Source of the DNA: Microcystis aeruginosa W13-11
Lineage (GTDB): Bacteria; Cyanobacteriota; Cyanobacteriia; Cyanobacteriales; Microcystaceae
Assembly: GCA_009995705.1 (NCBI GenBank)
Contig: JAADBR010000070.1
Location: forward strand, 1 to 25,832
Direction: 5' to 3'
DNA length: 25,832 nucleotides
The notes under the pieces are model-generated. The model had not been told where the DNA came from and made no database searches. It saw only the letters and a program-made list of their open reading frames with translations. This document shows positions 8,526-16,210 of the stretch, one piece after another. Numbering within the stretch: the stretch's first letter is position 1; every line of letters starts with the position of its first letter. A program made the translations under genes and the position numbers.

Positions 8526-9236
8526 TTATTCTCCTGATTCAGGAATATTATAGCTGATCGAGGCTTGCGGTGCGGCCGGTTCGGGGACACCATCCCCTAA
8601 ACGACGGGTAATAGTTCGACCGTATTGTTCTAGGACAATAGAGGGGTTATCGGGATTAGTATTGATCGCTTTAACTAAAATTAAACCATTAGAGAGGGTA
8701 GAACCGGGGATAACTCGACGTTCTGTGGCTTCTCCGGGGGCTTTCACGATCGCCATAGGAGTGGTGGGCAACCGGAGAATGCCCGATACTTGCACTTCTT
8801 CCGCTTCCGTCGGTTGCGGTGGTGGTGGCGGCCTTTTCACTATCGGTCGTCTGGGGGTGGGAGGATTGCCCATTGCTGCGGGTCCGGCTGTGGTAGTTGA
8901 TGAAGTCCCAGCCGGGGGTTCTTCCGCCACTGTGATTGTAATATTTGGTTGTACGGGAAAGGGGGCAAAGGGATCCCTGCGACCGCGATTAATTTCTGCC
9001 CGTTTTTGGTCGGGATCGGTGGCGGGAATCAATCCGGGTATCCTTGGGGTGGCCGGTTCGGCAGCCGGTTGCACAGCATCGCTAAAGGCAGGAGGTTGGG
9101 CAGCCGGGGGACTGGGAGAGGGGGTGGGGGTTTCTTGGTTGGGCGGTGGGGATTGATTAGCTTGGTCAGAAGCTGGACATCCCACCAACAATAAAGCGAC
9201 ACTCCCCACCGATAGGACTAGCGACAATTTTTTCAT
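8526..9236 (-). CDS. Proline-rich lipoprotein with a possible PilP/GspC-like C-terminal domain
   Basis: From the ATG at 9236 the 236-residue product starts MKKLSLVLSVGSVALLLVGC, a lipoprotein signal with lipobox LVGC and lipidated Cys20. A longer frame starting at 9287 would bury this signal 17 residues in, so the shorter start is chosen. A low-complexity linker rich in Pro, Ala and Thr follows (about 25–145), interrupted by RRDPFAPFPVQPN. The C-terminal ~85 residues (EEVQVSGILRLP, AIVKAPGEATERRVIPGSTLSNGLILVKAI, SIVLEQYGRTITRRLGDG) look like the compact beta domain of pilus/secretion assembly factors such as PilP and GspC, where an RDPF stretch is also seen. That resemblance is my pattern reading only. 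No pil genes are adjacent. It lies 122 bp behind flv2 on the same strand. Confidence 0.75.
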   Translation of the reverse strand: MKKLSLVLSVGSVALLLVGCPASDQANQSPPPNQETPTPSPSPPAAQPPAFSDAVQPAAEPATPRIPGLIPATDPDQKRAEINRGRRDPFAPFPVQPNITITVAEEPPAGTSSTTTAGPAAMGNPPTPRRPIVKRPPPPPQPTEAEEVQVSGILRLPTTPMAIVKAPGEATERRVIPGSTLSNGLILVKAINTNPDNPSIVLEQYGRTITRRLGDGVPEPAAPQASISYNIPESGE

Positions 9237-9358
9237 AGGGAAACTAAAGACAAAATAGCCCGGTCGGACAACCTTGGATACTAACATAACCTATGTTTCC
9301 CAGAAATCTAGGCTGATTACACGGGGAAAGTCAGGAACTTTGCCCCCCTGGTCCAGTT

Positions 9359-11104
9359 TTAATATTGACTACCGGATTTACGATGACCGATGGCGGTGAC
9401 ACCGTTACTATCCAAAACTTGACCCCGCTCGACGGTGGCATAGACTAACCAGCGATCGCCGCAGAGTTGTCGCTCTTTGACCGCACACTCTAGATAGGCG
9501 AGACTTTCGCTTAAAATCAGACAGCCATTTTCCCCGACTTGGGTTTCTAATTCCGTAAAGACATCGCTGCCAGATTTGATGCAATTGGAAAAATGGCGAC
9601 GTAGATTGCGCCCTTCCTTGAGAATATTCAAGGTAAAGGCGGTTCCAGAGTTAATTAGGCGATCGGCGGCTTGTTCGTCAGCAACGGCGATAATTAGCCC
9701 TGGGGGGTTAAAACTGGCTTGGGATACCCAAGAGGTCAGGAAACCAGCATGATCCTCGCCCTGACGAGTGGTGAGAACAGAAAGGGAACCGACGATCCGA
9801 CCAACGGCCTGGGCAGTGCGATCGATTTGTGCTTCGGTCATTCCCTGTTGGGGAACCCGCAATTTTTTGTTTTTTTTCAAGGTCTGGGCGAAGGTTTCTC
9901 CGGCTGAATAACCCGCTTGTAAACTGCTTTCTGTGGGGTTAAAACGCACGCGCAAGGATTCAAAACCGAGGCGATAATTGGCATCTTTGAGTTTAGTTTC
10001 AATTAAATCGACAGCTTCCCCACTCCAACCGTAGGAACCAAAAACTCCGGCCAATTTAGTTTTTGCTGCCGTGGAAAGAACTATTCCTAAAGCGGTTTGA
10101 ATCTGGGTAGGAGCATGACCGGCTAAGGTGGGAGAACCGATAATAAATCCGTCACAATTTTCGATCGCTTGACTAATCTCGGCGGGGGTGGCAAATTCAC
10201 AATTTATCGATTCTACGGCAAGATCATTTTCTAATAATCCTCGTTCGATCGAGCGGGCCAGGGTGGCAGTATTTCCGTAGGCAGAAGCATATAATAAGGC
10301 CACTTGTAGGGGTCGAGTTTTTTGTTCTTGACACCAATAACGATAGTCGTGGGCAAGACGACTAAGACTATAACGAATTATCAGACCGTGGGCGGGTGCA
10401 TAATATTGGGCGGGAAATTCTTTAATTTTGTCGAGGGCTGTTTCTACTGGTTTTGATTGCACAGCATGGAGACAATCAAAATAATAACGACGATCTGCGT
10501 CTAATTCTTTCCAATTTTTATCCCAAATATCGTCACCGCACAGATGCACACTAAAGAATTTATCGCTGTATAAAATTTGGGTTTTTTGGTCAAAAGTGCA
10601 GATTGCATCAGGCCAGCGCGGCGTAGGAACATTAATAAAACTGAGTTGATGACCTTGCCCCAGATCAAGGATTTCATCGGTTCGTATGCCCAAAATTTGG
10701 GCATCAGGCAAGGCATTTTTCAGGGTGTTGACGGCAGCTTTAGAACAGAGGATGGTGATTTGATGGGTTTCGGCTAATAATGCCTTTAAAGTGACGATAC
10801 GGTTAGGATTAACGTGACTGAGAATTAGATAATCAAGACGATGTAAGGGGACATATTGGCGAATTTCTTCTAAATAAATTTCGGTGAAGGATTCTCCAGG
10901 AGGATCGATTAAGGCGGTTTTATCGCCAGAGATAAGATAGGAATTAGCCGTGGTTCCCCGTTGACGAGCATATTCTATTTCAAATTTTAATCTGTCCCAA
11001 GTACGCGAGCGAAAAACCCAAGTTTGATCGGCAATTTCGGCAGTTTGAACATCCCGGGGGCGATTATTAATAGCAGGATTGGGAATTAAGGTAGTAGTGG
11101 TCAT
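9359..11104 (-). CDS. flv2: Flavodiiron protein Flv2, non-canonical iron site
   Basis: A 581-residue flavodiiron protein with three parts: an N-terminal metallo-beta-lactamase-like domain (about 25–255), flavodoxin (about 265–410, LLYASAYGNTATLA) and the cyanobacterial C-terminal flavin reductase extension (about 430–575, SFNPPGLIIAVADEQ). In the diiron motif the usual HxExDH is SHVNPNR (His97, Asn99, Asn101, Arg102), and the next ligand His is Arg163 (TPRWPDA). Asp181 and His239 remain. This loss is the known hallmark of the Flv1/Flv2 class, which partners a canonical protein, here Flv4. In Synechocystis Flv2/Flv4 form a heterodimer protecting photosystem II at low CO2 and high light. Third gene of the operon, 153 bp behind the PsiE-like gene. 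Called flv2 rather than flv1 from this operon context. Confidence 0.92.
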   Translation of the reverse strand: MTTTTLIPNPAINNRPRDVQTAEIADQTWVFRSRTWDRLKFEIEYARQRGTTANSYLISGDKTALIDPPGESFTEIYLEEIRQYVPLHRLDYLILSHVNPNRIVTLKALLAETHQITILCSKAAVNTLKNALPDAQILGIRTDEILDLGQGHQLSFINVPTPRWPDAICTFDQKTQILYSDKFFSVHLCGDDIWDKNWKELDADRRYYFDCLHAVQSKPVETALDKIKEFPAQYYAPAHGLIIRYSLSRLAHDYRYWCQEQKTRPLQVALLYASAYGNTATLARSIERGLLENDLAVESINCEFATPAEISQAIENCDGFIIGSPTLAGHAPTQIQTALGIVLSTAAKTKLAGVFGSYGWSGEAVDLIETKLKDANYRLGFESLRVRFNPTESSLQAGYSAGETFAQTLKKNKKLRVPQQGMTEAQIDRTAQAVGRIVGSLSVLTTRQGEDHAGFLTSWVSQASFNPPGLIIAVADEQAADRLINSGTAFTLNILKEGRNLRRHFSNCIKSGSDVFTELETQVGENGCLILSESLAYLECAVKERQLCGDRWLVYATVERGQVLDSNGVTAIGHRKSGSQY

Positions 11105-11236
11105 AGTTGTTAATTTAGTTATTAGTTGTTCGGTGTGGGATGTGGGAATTATGAATTATGAAGTGGGGTGTTGGGGGAGTGAGGTTTTAGGGTTTTAGTG
11201 GAAATTACTCTATCTCCCCATTTACCTATCCCCTTC

Positions 11237-11257
11237 TAACTGATAACTGATAACTGA
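11237..11257. repeat. Heptamer short tandem repeat, three units
   Basis: Three exact TAACTGA units that end flush against the stop codon (minus strand, 11258–11260) of the PsiE-like gene, inside the flavodiiron operon. Confidence 0.85.
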
Positions 11258-11758
11258 TTAAGTTTTGCTGTTTATTTCAGTTAAGTCTTTAACTAAATGT
11301 TGACGATAACGCTCAGAAACTTTTTGTTCGGGATCGATACCTTCAAAGGTGGGAGGCAACCAAACTCTTAATACCATTAATGTGCCGAGAACTATTAGAA
11401 AAGCACAGGCGGCTAATACTTGTGTCCAATTAGTTTCTAGGACTCCTCTGACAATTAATTCTCGCAAAACTGAGACGATAGAAACTTCCACAGCAACACC
11501 GATAGAAACTCGTTTTTCTTGCAAATAAATAATTAACAATCGGAACAATTCTACTAGAATTAAGAGGAATAAAATATCGGCGGTAATAATCCGAAATTGA
11601 ATCGGTGGCAACAGAGACATAAACATTTCTCTGACTTCTAACACCATGAAGCTAAATAAACCAATACAGAGAGAAATGACGATTAAATCTTGAATCATTT
11701 CTAAGACTTGCACTACCCGCACCATCATTGGGGAAGGTTTTTTAATTGGTTCGTACAT
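11258..11758 (-). CDS. PsiE-like membrane protein of the flv4-flv2 operon (Sll0218-like)
   Basis: A 166-residue integral membrane protein with about four hydrophobic helices: roughly 21–47 (IQDLIVISLCIGLFSFMVL), 55–79 (ILFLLILVELFRLLIIYL), 84–107 (VAVEVSIVSVLRELIV) and 111–134 (VLAACAFLIVLGTLMVL). A hydrophilic C-terminal tail follows. Composition and the ELFRLL…REL pattern fit the PsiE family. Its place between flv4 and flv2 matches Synechocystis Sll0218, which helps photosystem II assembly/stability. The start codon at 11758 has a good Shine–Dalgarno (TAGGAG). It is 135 bp behind flv4; both flanking spacers carry heptamer repeats. The specific function is inferred from operon position, not from catalytic residues. 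Confidence 0.9.
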   Translation of the reverse strand: MYEPIKKPSPMMVRVVQVLEMIQDLIVISLCIGLFSFMVLEVREMFMSLLPPIQFRIITADILFLLILVELFRLLIIYLQEKRVSIGVAVEVSIVSVLRELIVRGVLETNWTQVLAACAFLIVLGTLMVLRVWLPPTFEGIDPEQKVSERYRQHLVKDLTEINSKT

Positions 11759-11792
11759 TTTATTGCTCCTAAGATTGATAGAATTGGGTGTT

Positions 11793-11827
11793 TCAGTTAT
11801 CAGTGAGCAGTAAACAGTAATCAGTGA
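11793..11827. repeat. Heptamer short tandem repeat, five units
   Basis: Units TCAGTTA, TCAGTGA, GCAGTAA, ACAGTAA and TCAGTGA in a perfect 7 bp register, in the spacer between flv4 and the PsiE-like gene. Confidence 0.85.
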
Positions 11828-11875
11828 AAAGAAAGCGGCAAATTCCTACTTAACACTATCCACTGAAAACTTAAA

Positions 11876-11893
11876 TCTGATAACTGATAACTG
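11876..11893. repeat. Heptamer repeat tract abutting the flv4 stop
   Basis: TCTGA then TAACTGA and TAACTG, in the orientation inverted to the tract at 11793–11827. It ends directly at the flv4 stop codon (11894–11896, minus strand). The two opposed tracts could pair into a stem across the 11828–11875 loop. Confidence 0.8.
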
Positions 11894-13618
11894 TTAATAA
11901 TGGTTGCCAACTTTGCGATGATGGACAGCAGTTAAGGTATCTAAACGGGCAACTCGTCCGCTATTAACGGTACAATAAACTACCCAATGATCGCCGCAAT
12001 CTAAACGACTGGTGACTTCACATTCTATGTAAGCTAAGGCATCGGCTAAAATTGGTGATCCATTGTTAGCAGTATAGGTTTTAATGCCTTCAAAACGATT
12101 AGCACCGGGAGAGAAACGCTTGAGGAAATGTTTCATTAATTTCTGATAATTATCCTCAGCTAAAACGTTTAAAACAAAGGTATCGCTAGGCTGTAAAAAG
12201 GATACCATTGCCCGATCTTTAGCCACTGCAATCGCCACACCTAAAGGATTTAAACTTGCTTGTGTCACCCAAGAGGCAATCATGGCACTAGATAAATCAG
12301 CTTTTTGGGAAGTAATTAAGTACAATCCGGTGCTAATACGTCCTAGAGCTTTTTCTAAGTCGTTGTTAATCGACTTAATTTGTTTAATCGTTTTTTCTCG
12401 GCTTAACCATTGACCGAGGTCGGTTCCTGCTTCATCGGCAATTAAATCGAGGGATTGATGGGAATTGTCTTTAACTAAAAGAGGAGGAAAAGCTTCGATC
12501 GCTCCGATCTCCTGTAATTTATTTCTTAAGGGAAAAATTGGTTCATCTTCCCCACCTCCTGACTCAAATAATCCCACCGCTTGTTTACCATTAATTGCAG
12601 CAATAATCGTGCTTAAAATCGTCTGGTTAATCGGGGAAGATTGGGGAGGCATTCCGATGATAACTCCCTTAGATTGATTGATTAATTCCCTGACTTCGTG
12701 GGGATCAGCATTATTCATATCGACTAATTCTGTCACCACATCATTTTTATTCAAACCCTGACTGATCATAGTAGCTAAATGTTCGCTTTGTCCATAATCT
12801 TGGGTAAAAAATACAGCTACTAAAGTATCAGCAGAAGTTTGTTCTTGACTCCAAGTTTGATAGCGTCCTACCCAATTAGAAATATGGTGTTTTAATAGGG
12901 GACCGTGACCGGTGGCAATGAGATTAATCTCAAATTTATCGATCCTTTTAATTGCCCCTAAAACTGAACGAGCATTCGGTCGCATCAGACAGTCATAATA
13001 GGTTTGAAAATCGCCTTCTAGCAGCTCTTTTTCTCGATCATAGGTTTGATCATCACAAAAGTGCATTCCGAAAGCATCACAGGTAAAAAGGGTGGCAGTT
13101 TTAGCATCAAAAGTGAAGATAGTATCAGGCCAATGAAGATTAGGGGCCGCAACAAATTCTAAGACATGGCCATTACCTAAATCTAAAGTATCACCACTTT
13201 TAACTATTAACTGTTTAAAGGGTCTGTGTACCATGTTTTCGAGGAATTGCATGGCAACTTTTGCCCCCACCACGGTAACTTCTGGGACTAATTCTAAAAC
13301 TTCTTTGACTAAACCACTGTGGTCGGGTTCGGTGTGACTGATAATTAAATAATCAAGATGATTGATGTTGATTAGTTTAGTTAATTCCTCCAAATAAAGG
13401 CGATCAAATTTGCGGTGAGATGTATCAATGAGGGCCGTTTTTTCCCCTTGAATAACAAAAGAGTTATAAGTGGTACCGTTTTCTAAACCAAATTCGATAT
13501 CAAAGCGATCGCGGTCCCAATCCAAACAGCGCAGGGTAAAGGTATTTTCGGCGATTTCTTGGATTTGTGTGGTTAAACGGCTGGTTTTAGCGGGTTTTGG
13601 GGTGATTAAAGCAACCAT
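11894..13618 (-). CDS. flv4: Flavodiiron protein Flv4, canonical iron site
   Basis: A 574-residue flavodiiron protein and first gene of the operon. The diiron ligands are complete: His95, Glu97, Asp99, His100 (SHTEPDHSG), His162 (NLHWPDT), Asp181 (TCDAFGMHF) and His238 (TGHGPLL). Flavodoxin occupies about 265–405 (VAVFFTQDYGQSEH) and the flavin reductase extension about 425–570 (SLNPLGVAIAVAKDRAM). Together with non-canonical Flv2 it should reduce O2 or another acceptor with electrons from the photosystem II side; the Synechocystis pair works this way at low CO2. GGGAG lies 9 bp before the ATG. Called flv4 because it is canonical and precedes the PsiE-like gene and flv2. In Synechocystis the operon is repressed by NdhR and by an antisense RNA to flv4; neither can be demonstrated from this sequence. 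Confidence 0.94.
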   Translation of the reverse strand: MVALITPKPAKTSRLTTQIQEIAENTFTLRCLDWDRDRFDIEFGLENGTTYNSFVIQGEKTALIDTSHRKFDRLYLEELTKLININHLDYLIISHTEPDHSGLVKEVLELVPEVTVVGAKVAMQFLENMVHRPFKQLIVKSGDTLDLGNGHVLEFVAAPNLHWPDTIFTFDAKTATLFTCDAFGMHFCDDQTYDREKELLEGDFQTYYDCLMRPNARSVLGAIKRIDKFEINLIATGHGPLLKHHISNWVGRYQTWSQEQTSADTLVAVFFTQDYGQSEHLATMISQGLNKNDVVTELVDMNNADPHEVRELINQSKGVIIGMPPQSSPINQTILSTIIAAINGKQAVGLFESGGGEDEPIFPLRNKLQEIGAIEAFPPLLVKDNSHQSLDLIADEAGTDLGQWLSREKTIKQIKSINNDLEKALGRISTGLYLITSQKADLSSAMIASWVTQASLNPLGVAIAVAKDRAMVSFLQPSDTFVLNVLAEDNYQKLMKHFLKRFSPGANRFEGIKTYTANNGSPILADALAYIECEVTSRLDCGDHWVVYCTVNSGRVARLDTLTAVHHRKVGNHY

Positions 13619-13690
13619 AATTTTTATCTCCCACAGGATTTGATTCGGAACTGCATTTGCTTAATTCTCATGGTGACTTGCTTTCAGCGA

Positions 13691-13718
13691 TTTGTAAAAT
13701 ACCAATTACTCAAGTCAA
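13691..13718 (-). promoter_or_regulatory. Candidate flv4 operon promoter
   Basis: On the minus strand TTGACT (13713–13718) and TACAAA (13691–13696) are spaced 16 bp, about 73 bp before the flv4 start. A second A+T-rich box, TATATA near 13732–13737, is an alternative -10. No clear operator could be assigned. Confidence 0.35.
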
Positions 13719-13740
13719 TGATTAGTTAGATTTATATAAC

Positions 13741-13977
13741 CTTTTCTCTATGGTTGCACCTATTAATTTGAGTGCCGGTCTTACCGAATCAACATCTGAA
13801 TACTGATTGTGCATCCTATCCACCGGTTGGCTTAGTCATCGGTTTCACACACTGCACTTTTGCCTATTTGTCAAGCTTTTTACACAATTCTTAATATTTC
13901 CCTCGTTTTTGCTCTCTCGCTCTCTTGGGGTGTTTTGTTTTCGATGTCTATGGGTCTTTTTTATCCAACCAAGGTTT
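13741..13977. other. Gene-free stretch upstream of flv4
   Basis: Part of the ~790 bp gap between divergent flv4 and the membrane-fusion gene. Short open frames on the plus strand encode only Phe/Leu-rich sequence without a ribosome binding site. I see no structured RNA or named motif. Confidence 0.4.
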
Positions 13978-14070
13978 ATAAGTACCTAGGCAAAATTAAT
14001 TACACATATCTAACCACCTCTTGCCCCTTGCCTATCTTCACTAGGAAATTAATTTTGCACGACTACTTAT
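13978..14070. mobile_element. 93 bp miniature inverted-repeat element, copy 1
   Basis: Begins ATAAGTA…GCAAAATTAATT and ends AATTAATTTTGC…TACTTAT, so the termini are inverted repeats interrupted by about five mismatched bases. The whole unit recurs in opposite orientation at 15956–16047. The two bracket the RND membrane-fusion gene. Confidence 0.75.
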
Positions 14071-14410
14071 CCCGCTTGCTTGAGGCGGTTATACAGTGCC
14101 AAAACTGCTGGTTTATACTCCCTAGCGTGAGCTAGGAAAATTTGCATCTCTGACTTTTTCATAACTTTTTCTTATGACTACAAGTAGGGGAGAGCCAGAT
14201 TAACGGGCAGAAAATCTCTAAATAAACCATTTAATTGATTATTACTCATTCTTAATCCTCCTGCCTACTGAATCCTCACCAACCACGATAATTTTGGATT
14301 TTCACAGCAAGTCCACTTTCTCACTTTCCCCACCCGTGACCTTTTTCCGTTAGATTATAAATGGATACAAAACTTAACATTTTATCCAAAATCTACCGAG
14401 AGGGCAGATC
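14071..14410. other. Leader region of the RND membrane-fusion gene
   Basis: Contains a perfect small hairpin CCTAGC-GTGA-GCTAGG (14121–14136) and a TATAAA box (14356–14361) that could be the -10 of the downstream gene. I see no convincing -35 and no coding region. Confidence 0.3.
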
Positions 14411-15871
14411 GTGCGGCCAGATACCCTAGAAAATAACCAGCATTCAGCCGATAATTCGCTAGTTCCCGAAATTATCGCATTTAATCCCGAAATTGAGCCA
14501 GAGGAAACCGAATACTCGCCAAAACCGACAAAAACCAACTCTTGGCTATCGGGAGGAAAGGGTTTGTTTATCGGTGTGGGATTGGGGGTTTTATTGACCC
14601 TGGGGGCGACTCGTTTCGCTAATCGACCCCAAACAGCCCAAAACCGAAATACTCAGCCCGTAGCGGCAACAAATGAAGCACCAGCACAAACAGTAACTAC
14701 CACTAGGGTAGAATCCACTGCCGTGGCCCGCACCCTGAAAGCGACTGGAAGCGTGGCAGCCTACGAATTAATCCCGATTCTTTCCCAAGCGACGGGACTA
14801 CAAATCAAAGAAATCTTTGTCGATGAGGGTGATATCGTTAGTCAAGGTCAAATTCTCGCTCGTCTCGATGATACCGTCCTACAAGCGCAATTAACCCAAG
14901 CACAGGCAAATGTCGCTCAATCCCGATCGCGTTTGGCAGAATTGCAAGCGGGTAGCCGCAAAGAGGAGATCGCTAGAGCTAAACAAACTATTCAACGCAT
15001 AAAAGCCGAAATTAGTCAAGCTCAATCGGATTGGGATTTGGCTAAAAAACGCGTCCAGAGGAACCAAAGTCTAGAAGCGGAAGGAGCGATCGCCCGGGAT
15101 CGTCTCGATGAGGTCCTCAATGAAGAAAGAAACAAAGCGGCGATCGTACAACAGACCCAATCTCGTTTAGGAGAAGCAGAGCAGCAACTAGCGCAATTGC
15201 AAGCGGGCAATCGTCCCGAAGTGATTGCCCAAGCTACAGCCCAATTAGCGGAAGCTCAAAGCCGTTTAGCCATTGTTAAAGCCCAATTAAAGGAGACGCT
15301 CCTGATTTCCCCGGTCAGTGGCAAAATTGCCGAAAGAAATGGCCGCATCGGGGATACTACCAACGGTCAAAATGCTCTCTTTAAAATCATCGAAAATGGG
15401 CGTTTAGAGCTAAGATTACGGGTTCCTGAGAATCAATTGCCCTTAATCCGCGTCGGAGCGCCCGTTACTATCACTTCCGATGCTAATAGCAGTCTGAAAC
15501 TATCGGGACAGGTGCGCGAAATTAATCCCGTCGTCGATGAGGCATCCCGTCAAGCAACAGTGGAAGTCGATTTAACCGACAATACAGGATTAAAACCGGG
15601 GATGTTTTTACGAGGTGCGATCGTAACGAATACTAGCAATAGTTTAACCGTCCCCATGACCGCAGTTTTACCCCAAAAAGATAATCAAGCTCTAGTTTAT
15701 TTAGTGGGACCTGATAACACTGTTACCGCCAAAACTGTGCAATTAGGTCAAATTATGCCGAATAATCGCGTGGAAATTCTTACGGGTTTACAATCGGGCG
15801 ATCGCATTGTGGTCAAAGGGGCAGCCTATCTCGGTGATGGCGACAAAATTACAGCAATCAGTGATCAGTAA
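14411..15871 (+). CDS. RND efflux periplasmic adaptor (membrane fusion protein)
   Basis: A 486-residue adaptor linking an inner-membrane RND pump to an outer-membrane channel. It has an unusually long acidic cytoplasmic N-terminus (1–48), one membrane anchor (about 50–67, GLFIGVGLGVLLTLGA), a first lipoyl half (ATGLQIKEIFVDEGDIVSQGQILARLDD), a long coiled-coil hairpin (about 155–295, repeated QAQANVAQSRSRLAELQAGS / LGEAEQQLAQLQAGNRPE), a second lipoyl half (LISPVSGKIAERNGRIGD), and beta-barrel and membrane-proximal domains. The start is GTG at 14411 with an AGAGGG site 7 bp upstream. Its stop codon lies inside a heptamer repeat tract, so the final residues ISDQ are encoded by repeat DNA. The pump gene follows on the same strand after a 339 bp repeat-filled gap, longer than usual for such pairs. 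The substrate cannot be told. Confidence 0.9.
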   Translation: MRPDTLENNQHSADNSLVPEIIAFNPEIEPEETEYSPKPTKTNSWLSGGKGLFIGVGLGVLLTLGATRFANRPQTAQNRNTQPVAATNEAPAQTVTTTRVESTAVARTLKATGSVAAYELIPILSQATGLQIKEIFVDEGDIVSQGQILARLDDTVLQAQLTQAQANVAQSRSRLAELQAGSRKEEIARAKQTIQRIKAEISQAQSDWDLAKKRVQRNQSLEAEGAIARDRLDEVLNEERNKAAIVQQTQSRLGEAEQQLAQLQAGNRPEVIAQATAQLAEAQSRLAIVKAQLKETLLISPVSGKIAERNGRIGDTTNGQNALFKIIENGRLELRLRVPENQLPLIRVGAPVTITSDANSSLKLSGQVREINPVVDEASRQATVEVDLTDNTGLKPGMFLRGAIVTNTSNSLTVPMTAVLPQKDNQALVYLVGPDNTVTAKTVQLGQIMPNNRVEILTGLQSGDRIVVKGAAYLGDGDKITAISDQ

Positions 15872-15892
15872 TCAGTAATCAGTAATCAGTAA
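15858..15892. repeat. Heptamer repeat spanning the adaptor stop codon
   Basis: TCAGTGA followed by four TCAGTAA units. The second unit supplies the TAA stop (15869–15871) of the adaptor gene. Degenerate, oppositely oriented units continue to about 15959, so this stretch can fold back on itself. Confidence 0.85.
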
Positions 15893-15955
15893 TGCGTAAA
15901 CAGTTGATAACTGATAACCAGTAACTGAAAACTCACATCTGATTACTGAAAACTG

Positions 15956-16047
15956 ATAAGTAGTCATGCAAAATAAATTTCCTAGTGAAGAAAGGCAAAA
16001 GGCAAGAGGTGATTAGATATGTGTAATTAATTTTGCTTAGGTACTTA
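15956..16047. mobile_element. 92 bp miniature inverted-repeat element, copy 2 (inverted)
   Basis: The reverse complement matches copy 1 (13978–14070) along its full length with only about eight differences, including GTACCTA, the CAAAATTAATTACACATATC block and the CTTCACTAGGAAAT block. It lies between the adaptor and pump genes. Confidence 0.75.
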
Positions 16048-16185
16048 ACAAAGTCCGAATCTAAAATCTAATTTATTAAAGTAAAAGCTTTGATGTCCTT
16101 AGTTTACAACCTTATTTTTAGGTAGGAGAATTGCCCGATTCTTCCTCTTGCCTTGAGAAGCTGATAACTGAAAAATCCCATCTGA

Positions 16186-16206
16186 TAACTGATAACTGAT
16201 AACTGA
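16186..16206. repeat. Heptamer repeat just before the RND pump start
   Basis: Three exact TAACTGA units end 4 bp before the ATG at 16211, occupying the place where a ribosome binding site would be. Confidence 0.85.
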
Positions 16207-16210
16207 AATT

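Noticed and set aside
8354..8593. A 79-residue minus-strand frame overlapping the junction of the lipoprotein and small hypothetical genes
   Set aside because: It is out of frame with both real genes, which join neatly with a 5 bp gap, and its sequence is not protein-like.
8662..9194. Gly/Val-rich plus-strand frames opposite the lipoprotein gene
   Set aside because: They mirror the Pro/Ala/Thr-rich linker codons on the other strand.
13807..14135. Plus-strand frames of 60 and 91 codons upstream of the adaptor gene
   Set aside because: They are rich in Phe/Leu/Ser from T-rich DNA, lack a ribosome site, and the longer one runs straight through the miniature element.
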